A stretch of DNA of 64,000 nucleotides. It comes from Ignavibacteria bacterium. GTDB lineage: Bacteria > Bacteroidota > Ignavibacteria > Ignavibacteriales > SURF-24. Within the stretch, counting starts at the first letter, position 1. Each line of letters begins with the position of its first letter. Of the stretch, positions 8,577 through 19,300 are shown in pieces. The stretch lies in contig JAAXKN010000019.1 in NCBI GenBank assembly GCA_025612375.1, positions 1 through 64,000 of the forward strand, in the 5' to 3' direction. Below the pieces are notes generated by a model. That model was given only the letters and a program-made list of their open reading frames with translations. It had not been told where the DNA came from and did not search any database. A program made the position numbers and the translations under genes.

Positions 8577-8683
8577 TAATTTGCTTTCTTGATAGTTTTT
8601 GAGTTTGTAATGGATACAAACATAAGAGCTTTTGAGGAAAATTAACAGTCAGTAATTAGGAAATAAGAAAAGAAATTAGGAGG

Positions 8684-8724
8684 GGAAAAAAGGAGGCGGA
8701 GCTTTTTGAAGCGTGCTCCGCCTC
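8684..8724 (-). terminator. Intrinsic terminator of the GH10-like gene
   Basis: GAGGCGGAGC (8693-8702 in plus-strand terms) pairs with GCTCCGCCTC (8715-8724). On the minus strand the stem is followed by CTTTTTTCC. Confidence 0.85.
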
Positions 8725-8733
8725 TTTAATTAA

Positions 8734-10227
8734 CTACTTAAGGCTCAGAGTAGTGGTGCTTTTTTCACTTTCATTGAACAGGCGGTCAAGCGCTGTAACT
8801 ACATATATATACTTTGTGCCGTTACCGGGCTTAATAGGGTCTTTATATTTTGCCTTCTTTGCGGAAATGACGTTAAGAAGGAACTTCGGGTTATCCAGGT
8901 TTATCTCGTCCTTATCCGTAAAGCGGTAGACAGCGTAGTAGCTTGCGGTCTCACCGTCACTTGCAGCCTTGGGAGCTGTCCATTCAAGCGTTGCTCCCGT
9001 TGAATCCCCTTTAACCGTGAGGTTTTCCGGTGCAAGGGGAGGCGTAGTTTCCTTCCACGGCATTACAGGCGGAAGAGCCGGGTACTTATAGAAATTATTC
9101 TTTAATGTGTCTGCAAAGCCCGAGAAATTTTCTGTCAAAGACTTTGAGCTGAAGAAGACTTCTCCCTGAACGTTAGGCGTTGTGCGGTTTAAGTTTATTT
9201 GATCCTCAAGCTCGGTCTTCTTTCCCTTGTAATTATGCGAAGCCATCTGGCTTGAATACTGCCCTATGTAAAGGTGCATATCCTTGGTTACAGAAGCCCA
9301 CCATGGAAGGAGCTTTGCATAATCTGCCTTTGCGTGGCCTATTTCCCAGTAAAGCTGCGGGTTCATATAGTCCAGGCTCTTATTCTTGATCCATGTCAGG
9401 GGGTCGCAGTAAAGTATGCTGTAGGATTCAAAGCCGTTTGTGCCGGCATATTTATTCTCAACAATACCGAATGGGCTTATGCCGAACTTAACCCTGGGCT
9501 TTACAACCTTAATTGTGTCGTAAATACTTGCCATAAGGCTGTTAATATTGTCCCTTCTCCAGTCATCAACATTGGTAAAGCTGCCATGGTATTTGGCATA
9601 TGTAACTGAATCCTCCTTTGAAACTTTGGGCCCGTAGGGGTAGAAGTAGTCGTCAAAATGAATTCCGTCCACGTCATAGCGCCTGAGGACATCGGAAACA
9701 ATTGAAAGCACATAGTTTTTAACTTCAGGAAGCCCCGGATCCAGCATCTTGTAATCCTTAAATGTCAGAAGCCAGTCGGGGTGAAGAACCGATACGTGGT
9801 TACTTGAGGCCTGGTAGTCGCCGATTGTTTTAACTGCCCTGTAAGGGTTGAACCAGGCGTGGAGCTCCATGCCTCTGGCGTGGGCTTCACTTATTGCAAA
9901 CTGAAGGGGATCGAAAAAAGGCTCGGGTGCTTTACCCTGGGCTCCCGTAAGCCAGTACGACCACGGTTCAATTTTAGACTGATAAAGGGCGTCGCACTCA
10001 GTCCTGATCTGGAATACAACGGCGTTAACGCCGGATGCTTTAAGCTTATCCATAATTGAAACAAGCTCTGCTATCTGCTCTCCTGGAGTCGCATTTCTGT
10101 TTGTAGGCCAGTCAATATTAGCTACTGTAGCTACCCAGGCGCCTCTGAATTCCCTTTTGGGCGGATTTGCCTGTGCAAAAAGCCCAGTGAAAGCGAAGGC
10201 TAAAAGAATAAGAGTAAGTTTTTTCAT
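8734..10227 (-). CDS. Secreted GH10-like (GHL10/YddW-type) glycosyl hydrolase with FN3 domain
   Basis: The 497-residue product starts at the ATG at 10227, where a clear signal peptide begins (MKKLTLILLAFAFTGLFAQ). GGGAAA lies nine bases upstream, so the longer in-frame extension to 10290 is unlikely. The body (25-390) is the GHL10/DUF187 family TIM barrel, starting REFRGAWVATVANIDWP and containing HAWFNPYRA, a distant GH10 relative in many Bacteroidota. The last 100 residues form a fibronectin type III domain (PENLTVKGD...YVVTALDRLFN). It has no T9SS sorting domain, so it is probably periplasmic or released by another route. Substrate unknown; some relatives act on peptidoglycan or surface glycans. 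Confidence 0.85.
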   Translation of the reverse strand: MKKLTLILLAFAFTGLFAQANPPKREFRGAWVATVANIDWPTNRNATPGEQIAELVSIMDKLKASGVNAVVFQIRTECDALYQSKIEPWSYWLTGAQGKAPEPFFDPLQFAISEAHARGMELHAWFNPYRAVKTIGDYQASSNHVSVLHPDWLLTFKDYKMLDPGLPEVKNYVLSIVSDVLRRYDVDGIHFDDYFYPYGPKVSKEDSVTYAKYHGSFTNVDDWRRDNINSLMASIYDTIKVVKPRVKFGISPFGIVENKYAGTNGFESYSILYCDPLTWIKNKSLDYMNPQLYWEIGHAKADYAKLLPWWASVTKDMHLYIGQYSSQMASHNYKGKKTELEDQINLNRTTPNVQGEVFFSSKSLTENFSGFADTLKNNFYKYPALPPVMPWKETTPPLAPENLTVKGDSTGATLEWTAPKAASDGETASYYAVYRFTDKDEINLDNPKFLLNVISAKKAKYKDPIKPGNGTKYIYVVTALDRLFNESEKSTTTLSLK

Positions 10228-10287
10228 GAAGTTCATTTCCCGATGATGAATAAAAAGTTGAATAAAACTTCGCAATAAAGTTTCGTA

Positions 10288-10295
10288 CAAAGGTA
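10288..10295 (-). promoter_or_regulatory. Possible -7 box for the GH10-like gene
   Basis: On the minus strand this reads TACCTTTG, an exact TAnnTTTG match about 60 bases upstream of the ATG at 10227. No convincing -33 TTG was found at the right distance. Confidence 0.35.
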
Positions 10296-10381
10296 AGGAC
10301 TTTGAAAGAAAAAGTCACAGGGCTTTTTTGACAAAAATATTTCTGTGTCATATTTTGTTAAAACAAAATTTGGGAGTGAAA

Positions 10382-10678
10382 ATGAAAATCCTTGCTCTGG
10401 AAGTTGAAAATGCCGGAATTGGAAAGGACCGGTTTCAGCCCTTCCTTCAGGAAGAGGCCCGGAAGGTATGGGAGCTGTACCAGAATGGTACCATTCGTGA
10501 ACTTTATTTCAGAACGGAAACGGATGCTGCCGTGCTTGTTCTTGAATCTGATAGTATAGAAGAAGCCCGGGAGGTACTCTCCGCACTTCCCTTGGTAAGA
10601 GAAAACCTGATCCAATTCCAGCTTATAGCCTTAAAGCCTTACCCGGGCTTTAAGAGGCTCTTTAAGCAGGAGGCTTAA
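10382..10678 (+). CDS. Small dimeric alpha-beta-barrel protein (muconolactone isomerase/YCII-like)
   Basis: The 98-residue cytosolic protein starts at ATG 10382, with GGGAGTG immediately upstream as ribosome binding site; an in-frame upstream ATG at 10328 lacks one. The sequence has the pattern of a ferredoxin-like dimeric barrel: strand, long helix (EEARKVWELYQNG), strands IRELYF and AAVLVLES, helix EEAREVLSALP, strand FQLIALKPYPGF. Families of this type include muconolactone delta-isomerase-like and YCII-like proteins. No catalytic residue can be named and no pathway partner is adjacent. It is divergent from the GH10-like gene. Confidence 0.7.
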   Translation: MKILALEVENAGIGKDRFQPFLQEEARKVWELYQNGTIRELYFRTETDAAVLVLESDSIEEAREVLSALPLVRENLIQFQLIALKPYPGFKRLFKQEA

Positions 10679-10762
10679 TTCGTGGAAATTTGAATATATT
10701 TCACTAAATTAAACTTCAGCAAACCCTGGCTTTTCTTTCACATACTAACTTCAGGCAGATAA

Positions 10763-11818
10763 ATGAAAAGAAAGTATATCATCATTATTTCCCTCGTGCT
10801 TATTGTTGCAGTCTATATCGTCTATAAGGCTTTCTTCAACCATGAAAAAGTTCAGACCGTACCAGTTACCAAAGGCAATCTTGTAACTTTAATCTATGCT
10901 ACCGGCACAGTAACGGCCGATTCCGTTGCCACACTCCGCTCGGAAGCCGGAGGAATAGTAAAATATATAATCGGGAAAGAAGGGATGTTTGTAAAAAAAG
11001 GTACTGTCCTTTTGCGGACCGACAGAAGCGACCAGGAGCTGAGGCTGAGGGATGCTGAAAACCAGATTGAGACGGCAGAGCTGGACCTTAAAGCCAAAGA
11101 ACGTGACCTTAATAGAAAGGAAAGCCTCTACAAAACTAACAGCATTACAAAAAAAGATTACGAGGACGCCAGACAAAATTACGACCTGGCCCGTGTGAGC
11201 CTGAACCAAAGGAGGCTCGCTTTGGATATAGCCCGCCAGAACCTCACAAAAACCGTCGTTACGGCGCCTTTTTCAGGCGTGCTTGTAAACGTCAGGGTAA
11301 ACCTTGGCGATAATCTTACGCCGAACGCCGAGTGCTTTGAAATTATGGCTCCAAATTCCATTGTCGTTCAGGGAGAGGTCGACGAGCAGGACCTGGGCAG
11401 GATAGGCTCCGGCATGCCGGCTGTTGTGGCCTTTGACGCTTATCCCAATGAGAAATATGAAGGTGTTCTTCAGAGGATTGTGCCCAGAACGGATGAGGCC
11501 ACAAAAACCTCCAGGGTCTATATAAAACTTAAACAGTCACCCGAAAAGCTGAATCTCGGCATGACGGCTACAATTAACATCAAGGCCGGTGAAAAACAAA
11601 ACGCCCTTCTTCTGCCCAGGACGGCAATTCTTGAGGAGAACCGCAGCCGCTACGTCTTTAAGATTGAAGGCGAGCGCCTGAAGAAAATTCAGCTTAATAC
11701 GGGGACTTTGGACGGAAGGTTTGCCGACGTCTCGGAAAGCGGACTTCCGGAAGGGACGAGGATTGTGGACCAGCCTAAAGGAAGCTATACCGATAACATG
11801 AGAGTTGATGTAAATTAA
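10763..11818 (+). CDS. MacA/HlyD-type periplasmic adaptor of ABC exporter
   Basis: The 351-residue membrane fusion protein has an N-terminal membrane anchor (IIIISLVLIVAVYIVYKAFF, residues 5-24). A biotinyl-lipoyl half-domain (SEAGGIVKYIIGKEGMFVKKG), a coiled-coil hairpin (about 90-160, rich in Glu/Lys/Leu) and the second lipoyl half (VTAPFSGVLVNVRVNLGD) follow. A beta-barrel and a membrane-proximal domain complete it. It would bridge an inner-membrane ABC exporter to an outer-membrane channel. The permease gene follows after one base, so the two are co-transcribed. Cargo unknown: peptides, lipids or antibiotics are all possible for MacAB-like systems. Confidence 0.9.
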   Translation: MKRKYIIIISLVLIVAVYIVYKAFFNHEKVQTVPVTKGNLVTLIYATGTVTADSVATLRSEAGGIVKYIIGKEGMFVKKGTVLLRTDRSDQELRLRDAENQIETAELDLKAKERDLNRKESLYKTNSITKKDYEDARQNYDLARVSLNQRRLALDIARQNLTKTVVTAPFSGVLVNVRVNLGDNLTPNAECFEIMAPNSIVVQGEVDEQDLGRIGSGMPAVVAFDAYPNEKYEGVLQRIVPRTDEATKTSRVYIKLKQSPEKLNLGMTATINIKAGEKQNALLLPRTAILEENRSRYVFKIEGERLKKIQLNTGTLDGRFADVSESGLPEGTRIVDQPKGSYTDNMRVDVN

Positions 11819-11819
11819 A

Positions 11820-13106
11820 ATGACCCGGCGGCTTAAAATAGCGTCAAAGCTACGTTTTGTGATATCTATCGCCTTAAGGCACCTTGAGGCAAAGAAAAAG
11901 CAGACCGTGCTCGTTATAACCGGCGTTGCAACGGGCGCCATGGTAATGATCATTACATTTGCACTTACTAAAGGAATAATCTCCGACATTCAAAGCAAAA
12001 TTATTGAGATCTCCCCTCTTGTCACAATTAAGGGGGAAAAGCTTGAGGGAAAAGAACACCTCCTCTTAAAATCCTCCCCCGGAGGAAAAGATCAGTTTTT
12101 TATTTCAAGCAGAATAATCCCCGATGAAAAAAAAGAAATAAAATCTTTCCGCCAGGTCATTTCAATTGCCGATGCCATAGGTGAAATTGACGCCGTGGCT
12201 CCTTTTGTTGAAACCCGCGGTGTCTTAAGGGAAAGAACGCTTACCCGGACGGCCATAATTAAAGGCATTATCCCCGAAAGGGAGAAGGGAATTGCAAGCC
12301 TTGAAAAGAATGTGAAAACAGGAAGCCTGGATGAGCTGAACTATACAAAAAACGGAATTCTCCTCGGCTCCGGAATGGCAAAGAAGCTTAAGGCGGATTA
12401 TCACGACTTAATTCAGCTTGCAGGGGAAAACGGCGAAATTTATATACTCAGAGTAGCCGGTATTTTTTCGAGCGGATTCAGCGCAACCGATGACAACCTG
12501 GCATACGTAAACCTGAGGCTCGCGCAGTCGATTAATGGATTTTCTGACAATGTGGTCTCGGGAATCGGAATGCACACGACTTCCCTTTCTGTTGTAAATG
12601 ACGTTGCCCGCCGTTTGGAATCTCTTACGGGCTATAAGGCTGAGACATGGGAGGAGGCCAATCTGAACCTCCTTACTCTCTTTAAGCGCAACAACAACAT
12701 AACGCTCTTCCTCGTAATATTTGTTTTTATCGTCGCGGGCTTCGGAATTGCAAACGTGCTTATTACGATTGTCCTGCAGAAACAGAAGGATATTGCAATA
12801 ATGAAGTCTATGGGCGTTGACCGCACCACGATAAAACTGGTATTCCTTTCTGAAGGGATGATATTCGGAATTACGGGCGCCGTGCTTGGAATGACTGCCG
12901 GGCACTTCCTTACAAACTTTATCGCCTCGCTACCAATTTCATACGGCGAAAGCGCGGTTGTAAGGGGAGATCATATAGCAATGGTTGAGACTTTTTCTTC
13001 ATACGTAATTGTTGCCCTTTTTTCAGTTATTGTAAGCGCCCTTTCAAGCTACATCCCATCGAGGCGTGCGGCAAACCTTAAACCTGTGGAAATCTTAAGA
13101 GCGTGA
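11820..13106 (+). CDS. ABC exporter permease, MacB/FtsX type (first of two)
   Basis: The 428-residue permease has one N-terminal transmembrane helix after the short cytoplasmic segment (HLEAKKKQTVLVITGVATGAM), a large periplasmic MacB-PCD domain (about 50-290) and three C-terminal FtsX transmembrane helices (300-425). It ends in the usual PSRRAANLKPVEILRA. In LolCDE/MacB-like type VII ABC systems such permeases transmit ATPase motion to periplasmic substrates (mechanotransmission). A second, similar permease follows, suggesting a heterodimeric transporter. The start ATG lies one base after the adaptor stop codon. Confidence 0.9.
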   Translation: MTRRLKIASKLRFVISIALRHLEAKKKQTVLVITGVATGAMVMIITFALTKGIISDIQSKIIEISPLVTIKGEKLEGKEHLLLKSSPGGKDQFFISSRIIPDEKKEIKSFRQVISIADAIGEIDAVAPFVETRGVLRERTLTRTAIIKGIIPEREKGIASLEKNVKTGSLDELNYTKNGILLGSGMAKKLKADYHDLIQLAGENGEIYILRVAGIFSSGFSATDDNLAYVNLRLAQSINGFSDNVVSGIGMHTTSLSVVNDVARRLESLTGYKAETWEEANLNLLTLFKRNNNITLFLVIFVFIVAGFGIANVLITIVLQKQKDIAIMKSMGVDRTTIKLVFLSEGMIFGITGAVLGMTAGHFLTNFIASLPISYGESAVVRGDHIAMVETFSSYVIVALFSVIVSALSSYIPSRRAANLKPVEILRA

Positions 13107-13139
13107 AGTCAATTAAAAATTAAAAAGTATAAGAAACTT

Positions 13140-14408
13140 TTGAAAGTTAATTACCAGATATTGAATATTGCCTTAAGGCAGCTTACTTCCAGGAAGCGCC
13201 AGACACTTTTAACCATATCCGGCATTGGTGTGGGTGTTATGGTGCTTATCTCAGCTGTATCTTTAATGGACGGGCTTTTAAGCAGCTTTATAGATAAGAT
13301 TGTAAACATTGCGCCTCACGTTGTGGTCTCAGGCGAAAAGATGACTTCACTTGTAAGCGACACCCTATGGCAGGCTGAGAAAGGAACGGCAATAAACCTC
13401 ATTAAAAATGTTGAACGCCAGGATGAGGAGATAATTAAAAACTATAAGCGCGTTGAAGCTTTAATTAAGTCAGACGCACAGGTGAGCGTTACATCGCCCG
13501 TAGTGAATGTGACTGTAATTGCAAAGTTCGGCACAATTACGCAGCCCCTGGAAATTTTCGGCATCAATCCCCGATCTCAGGATGAAATAGTAAAGTTCAG
13601 CCAGAATATGACCCAGGGGAGATTCACCGAACTTGAAAAAACGCCCGACGGACTTATGCTTGGCACAACGGCAGCCAAAGACTTCGGCCTTCGCCTTGGT
13701 GACAAGCTCCAGTTTGTATCAAACCTCGGCAAGACTTTCCAGGTGAGGGTTGTTGGAATTTATTCAACCGGCATAAACGACATTGATAACAACGCATACG
13801 TAAATTTGCGTGTAGCGCAGAACATCGCAGGCTACCGCCCCGATGAGGTAAGCCAGATATATTTAAGGGTAAACGACTTAAAGCGCGATTACGCTGTTGC
13901 ACGCACAATTGAAAAAGAAACAAACTACAAGTCAAAGACGTGGGAAGAGATCTCATCAAGCGTAATATCACTTTACAAGATGATATCGATGATGGTTTAC
14001 TTCCTCGTGTTTTTTGTAATACTTGTTGCAGGTTTCGGAGTAGCCAATGTGCTGATAACAAACGTGCTGGAAAAGTACAGGGATATAGCAATACTGAAAT
14101 CCATAGGATATAAGAAAAAAGAAATTACGGTAATTTATATACTGCAGGGAACGCTGGTTGCAATAATTGGGGCTGCCATAGGGTGTCTTCTGGGATACAT
14201 CTTAATACTCATAATGGGTTCCATACAGATTACCCCGTCCGAGTCAAACACCTCCATGCGGAGCGACCGTCTTCAGATGGGAAAAAGCCCCTGGTACTTT
14301 GTGCTTGCATCGCTATTTGCATTTGTAGTAAGCCTTATTGCATCCATCGGCCCCGCCCGCGGAGCCGCCCGTGTAAACCCTGTGGAAATTTTAAGAGGTG
14401 AAAGATAA
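13140..14408 (+). CDS. ABC exporter permease, MacB/FtsX type (second of two)
   Basis: The 422-residue paralogue of the preceding permease has the same order: TM helix 1 (QTLLTISGIGVGVMVLISAV), a periplasmic MacB-like domain, and three FtsX helices ending GPARGAARVNPVEILRGER. The likely start is TTG at 13140; no strong ribosome binding site is visible, so the start is uncertain. The 33-base gap from the first permease fits one operon. The matching ATP-binding subunit does not follow directly but lies at 19654-20367, beyond two unrelated genes. Confidence 0.88.
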   Translation: MKVNYQILNIALRQLTSRKRQTLLTISGIGVGVMVLISAVSLMDGLLSSFIDKIVNIAPHVVVSGEKMTSLVSDTLWQAEKGTAINLIKNVERQDEEIIKNYKRVEALIKSDAQVSVTSPVVNVTVIAKFGTITQPLEIFGINPRSQDEIVKFSQNMTQGRFTELEKTPDGLMLGTTAAKDFGLRLGDKLQFVSNLGKTFQVRVVGIYSTGINDIDNNAYVNLRVAQNIAGYRPDEVSQIYLRVNDLKRDYAVARTIEKETNYKSKTWEEISSSVISLYKMISMMVYFLVFFVILVAGFGVANVLITNVLEKYRDIAILKSIGYKKKEITVIYILQGTLVAIIGAAIGCLLGYILILIMGSIQITPSESNTSMRSDRLQMGKSPWYFVLASLFAFVVSLIASIGPARGAARVNPVEILRGER

Positions 14409-15103
14409 ATAATTTTTTAAATACTATGGAAGGCAGATATGGTATGTTGATTTAAAAAATAAATTCCTTAAACTTTATATTCTTGTGAAGCTGAATTTTG
14501 TATTTACATAAAAACTTTAACGACTCATATTTCGAAATATTTTCCCTGCATTCGCTTTTAATTTTCTACGCTCTCCTTAGAGTGTATTTCCTCACACCTT
14601 GGACGCATAATGCTGCAATCTGCTCCTGAATAACCAGTAAATAGGTAATTAATTATCAAAATCTAAATTATTTTAGATCCAAGTCTTGACTTTTAAAAAT
14701 AAGCAAGATAACTTTCTTTCTGTATAGATTATATAAGGCTCCCCAATTTAGTGCCAAATGAAAACAGAAGCCATACATACTGCGATACTTATTCCACTCT
14801 CCAAAGCGTCCAAACATCCCTATTCATTTCAGAATAATTCTAGGTCCGAAAACACAGTCAGCGTCCATAAAGAGAATGTGAACAGAACAGCTTTAGACAT
14901 CAGTGACAAAGAAAAAGAGCATTCTTTTAGAATAGACCCAGTCTATCCTGGCAAGACTGTGCTTTAACGGCTGAATAATCAGACTCCTTTGAAAAATACG
15001 TATGCCCCCGTATTTACTTTAAGCTTAGAGGAGTATAACTTAAGAGAGTTAAGCCATTAGTAATTATATTCTTTTTCTCTCTCGAAACATTCAGGGCTTA
15101 GAA
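14409..15103. other. AT-rich intergenic stretch between exporter and lipoprotein genes
   Basis: This 695-base stretch has no convincing gene. A 69-codon frame at 14758-14967 lacks a ribosome binding site and recognisable composition. A small AT palindrome, ATCTAAA-TTAT-TTTAGAT, lies near 14662-14680. The last 40 bases hold the leader of the next gene. The stretch is more AT-rich than the exporter genes to its left. Confidence 0.5.
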
Positions 15104-16150
15104 ATGAAAAGAACATTCATCAGCCTTTCTTTCCTCATTTTAATTTCTCAGGCATTCTCATGCAAAGGAGATCCAGTATCCCCCATAGAAGAAAGACCGG
15201 GCAGGCGTGACTACGAGTGGAGTGTGGATACTATAAAGAGCACAATGCTCAGCCTCATAAATATCTGGGGCAGCAGACCAAGCGATGTATGGGTGGTAGG
15301 AAACAACGGGGACTTTGGAAAGAGACTCATGCACTTTGACGGGGTTTCCTGGTATCAGAGAGGCTGGTGGAGCATGTATTCATGGAGTATCTTCGGTTTT
15401 GGGACCAAAGACGCATATATGGGCGGATATGGAATATGGCACTTTGATGGATTCCAGTGGGAAAAGCAGTTTGAACCCAGGCTTGACAGTCTCACGACCA
15501 GTGGCGGGGTGATGATAACAGACATAAGAGGAAACAGCCCGAATGACCTCTGGGCCGTCGGCTTCAGCAGTGACTTTGCTGAGACAAACTATGGAGCTAT
15601 TTATCACAAGTATGCCGATGGGTGGAAAGAGAAAATGGTCCTGAGCAGGAAGAATATTGACCTGTATGAAATACACCCGACAGGAGAAGGCAGTAAATGC
15701 CTTATTTATGCCACAAAGTTCACTTATCATCCTTTTTCTGACAGTATGGCTATCTATGAATATGACGGGAATAAAAGCTTGAAAGAAATTGCTGTAGGTT
15801 CAGATCACAGCAGAAATTCTGAATGTTTTATCTACAGAATTCAGGGCAAACTGTTAGTTGAAATGAAAGGAATGGTTTATGAGTACTACAAAGGGCAGTA
15901 TAAAGAATTCATTTCAATAAAAGCTCTAAATAACGGATCTATTATGGGAGGCAGAAATATAAATGATATGTTCATCTGGCAGAGAGAGGGCCTGGCTCAT
16001 TATAACGGCACAGATACGCAGATCATCTTCAAACTTAAAGATGACATTTGGCTGCACGGCCGTGTGATAGCTTTTGAAAAGGAGATCTTTTTTATGGGCT
16101 CTGATCAAAAAGGAGATTACTACCTTGTGAAAGGAAAACTGAAGGATTAA
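15104..16150 (+). CDS. Lipoprotein with W-rich beta-propeller-like repeats
   Basis: The 348-residue protein has a signal peptide and a cysteine (ILISQAFSCKG, Cys20) consistent with a lipoprotein. Recurrent W/F-DG-x-x-W units (HFDGVSWYQ, HFDGFQWEK) and repeated motifs such as SRPSDVWVVG and SPNDLWAVG suggest a beta-propeller of 40-50-residue blades. Proteins of this kind in Bacteroidota are usually unannotated cell-surface or periplasmic proteins. I see no enzyme motif. It sits alone between long intergenic regions, inside the stretch separating the ABC exporter permeases from their ATPase. Confidence 0.7.
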   Translation: MKRTFISLSFLILISQAFSCKGDPVSPIEERPGRRDYEWSVDTIKSTMLSLINIWGSRPSDVWVVGNNGDFGKRLMHFDGVSWYQRGWWSMYSWSIFGFGTKDAYMGGYGIWHFDGFQWEKQFEPRLDSLTTSGGVMITDIRGNSPNDLWAVGFSSDFAETNYGAIYHKYADGWKEKMVLSRKNIDLYEIHPTGEGSKCLIYATKFTYHPFSDSMAIYEYDGNKSLKEIAVGSDHSRNSECFIYRIQGKLLVEMKGMVYEYYKGQYKEFISIKALNNGSIMGGRNINDMFIWQREGLAHYNGTDTQIIFKLKDDIWLHGRVIAFEKEIFFMGSDQKGDYYLVKGKLKD

Positions 16151-16185
16151 AACATATGAGAAGCTATAGCTCAGAAGAAATTCAA

Positions 16186-16277
16186 GGGACAGTGTTGGCG
16201 CACTGCCCCCTGGGTTAAATAGTCCACCTAAAGGCTCGCTACCTTAATAATCCTGCTATCTCGGCAGGACCGGGGGC
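16186..16277 (+). ncRNA. Structured intergenic element (possible RNA), function unknown
   Basis: Several nested hairpins can be drawn here. CAGTG-TTGGCG-CACTG (about 16190-16205) forms one. A perfect TCCTGC / GCAGGA hairpin (16251-16256 with 16264-16269) forms another. An outer pairing of GCCCCC (16205-16210) with GGGGGC (16272-16277) would enclose the second. The element is far more GC-rich than its surroundings and sits about 50 bases before the start of the large T9SS protein. It could be a leader RNA, a terminator of the lipoprotein gene (though no T-run follows) or a mobile palindromic repeat. I do not recognise a known riboswitch core. Confidence 0.4.
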
Positions 16278-16330
16278 TATTTATGTTTAAAATAACACTT
16301 ATTTACACAAATTACTAATTGGGAGGAGAA

Positions 16331-19300
16331 ATGAAAAGTTATTTCCTTAAAGCCGGTTCAGATAAGATACTTTTGATCTTATTCTTGTTGCTGATTTCTT
16401 TCTCGGTTTCATTTCCTCAGGAAAGTACCAAGACATACGATGTTACAAATAGGAATCTGATTCAAAAATATTTGTACCCTGATGGGCAGTGCAGTTTTTT
16501 TGATGGTTTTCCATTTGACTATGGTGTCTACATTGGTAGTTCTACTGAAGCCAAAACTATTCGCCGCTCAATATGTGAATTTCCAATTAATTTTCCGGCA
16601 GGTGCTTATGTAACTAATGTGGAGTTTATTTATAAAAACGATGTTTCATACGCTTCAAATTTCAGGTTGTACTATATTCCTGACATAGGAAGCAGCTTAA
16701 AATATGCCGATCTGTGGGCAATGACTGAAGCAAGCGGAGTAACAGAACTTGACTTTTTTGTTGGAACCTCAGCTCGTACTGTTGAAATGAGTATAACTAA
16801 ATTGCGGGACTTTGTTAATAATGCAATTGAATCGGGAAAAACCAAAATTTATCTCGGTTTAAGAGCTGCTAATGAAAACGAATCCACAACTGCAAGCTCC
16901 TTCGAAAAGTTGCAGTTAAGGTATACTTATGAAATAGGAACAAAATATACAATTAAGAACAGTAACGGTATAGGTAAGATCGACCTCAGTATTAACAACG
17001 GTCCTTTTTCTGAAGTACCTGGTGATACCGTAATTAGAAAAAAGATTGGAACAGTCATTAAATTAAGGGCAAAGGAAGAACAGTTTGATGGTACTCACTA
17101 CTGGGTTTGGAATCAGGACCCCAATACAGTACAATCTACGAAAAGTTATTGGTCCAAAGACAATAAATTAAATATAATTACATTTGGAAATATTGAAGTT
17201 CAAGATGCCGCAAATGAAAATGAATTTTATGTGACTTACACTGCCCAACTATGGAAAAAATATGTAATCAACCGAGTAGACAAAACAGAATTCGACGGAA
17301 ACTTTCAGACAAATGATCTAACCCGTGTGGTAGAAGGAAACAGCCTAAATATCCCGTATTCAGAAACTCTTACAAAAACAACAGGGACCTATGACTTTGC
17401 AGGATGGGAAGATGGAGAAGGTTCATTAAGAACACCAACTGACAATGCAACTTATACTGCCCTTTATAAAATTCCTAATAAATCAAATGCTTCAACAGCC
17501 TTCTCAAGCTCAAGCCAGCGGAAATTTATCCGTACTCCTGACGGCAGCCTTCACATGGTTTATGAAAGCATGGGTTACGTCTGGTATGAAAGGAGCAGTA
17601 ATGAGGGCGCTTCTTGGGAGATGATGAATGATGGAAAACCTATAAGTGGTTCCGGGGGAAAGTCCCCATCCATAGATTATGCTGACCTAAACGGCTACGG
17701 CTACATAGGTATTGTATTCCAGGAAGGAAGTGATATCAGGTACTGCTCGGTAGAATACAGCAAGAATGAGAGTAGTACCATATTTTATCCTTTAAGTTAT
17801 CCTGAAAATCCAATTTTCAATGATCTTTCGGAAGGTGAAGCAATGCCTGTTATAGCTTTCGGAAAGATCCCCTATGGAGAGTTCCTGGTTGTATGGAAGG
17901 ATAACAGGAACAATTATGACGGGCAGGAGGACGGCTTCTATGGTGCATACTGCAGCCATGACGGGAATTATATTTATTACATGAACTATATAGAAGGCAT
18001 TAACAGCGGAACTAAATCACTTCATCCATGCCTTGTATCCAACAAGCTGGACAACAATACATTCCACCTTGCATGGGAAGATAATATTTCGGATGTAGCA
18101 GGGCAGAAGTCAGGTTCGATCAGCTACGCAAGGCTTTCTGTCAGCCAGGGAGTGCCTCAGGGAATAATATGTAACAAATATAATGCAAATATATCCAATG
18201 GAAGCGGACTAATAAAAAACTCAATGCCCTCTATGATAGTAGGATCTGACAATAATAACGGAGTCAGGTTAGCCTGGATTGGCGATAATAACCAGGGACA
18301 GTGGAGTGACGTCTTTAGGGGAATGTTCTCTGATGGGACGTGGAACCCTAGGTTCTGGAAGTTTGGAAGCCGCGTTATTTCCCAGAGCCTGAACCTGGGA
18401 AGTGACGGATATTTTCTTACATTCAGTGAATTCTACTACTACAATGTATGCCAGAACCGCTTTACGGACAGCCGGACGCTGTCGAATATCTATACTCTTA
18501 ATACCACAGGACGTAATGTTCAGCTGAACAATGATGCCGGCGGAACTTCAAGAAAGATGTTCGTCATGAGCTTCAACAATACTGCGGGTTCTCTTCCTTT
18601 AAGCTTCACAAAGTCAAATTCCATCGGGAGCTATTACGGACTGTACAAGGAAAATTCCACGCAGACATCAGGCAGAAGCATTGTCCTGAGGTCAGACAGC
18701 CTCTCTGAGTTTTATTTTTCACTTCAGGACATGTCTATTGACGAAAAGCCTGTTAAATTCATGGACGTAAGTGACACGCTTAGAATTACTGATGTAAATG
18801 GCCTGAATAAATACATGACGACTGAGCCTTTTACGCTTACTGATAATTCTAAATTCTTATTTAATTTAAATTACGGAGTGACCGAATCATCCGCGGCGTT
18901 AAAGGCTCTGGGAAAAGATGGAAGCATTTCCTATACGCTAGATCTCATAGATGCGGAAGGAAGAGTTCTTCAGAGCTTTAATAAAATCAATCTTTCAAAA
19001 GACCAGTTTATTAAGAATAAGCAGAGCTCATTCCAGGTAAACCCGAAAGGAATTGGAAACAAGACAGTCAGAATGAGGCTCAGGACTGAAGTAAACTTAG
19101 ATGCTGAATGTTTTCTTGTCGACAGCCACAGCGTTCCTGATGAGAGTGGCACTATGTACAAGGCTGCAGAAATAGAAAAGATTGACTATAGCGGAGAGAA
19201 AGTTGTAAAGGAATATGCCATCAGCCGTAACTACCCCAACCCATTCAACCCTTCCACAGTTATAGATTATCAGGTTCCTAAGACATCAAAAGTCACACTC

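Noticed and set aside
14758-14967. 69-codon frame in the AT-rich gap
   Set aside because: No ribosome binding site, no terminator, no recognisable composition; kept only as a note under the intergenic entry.
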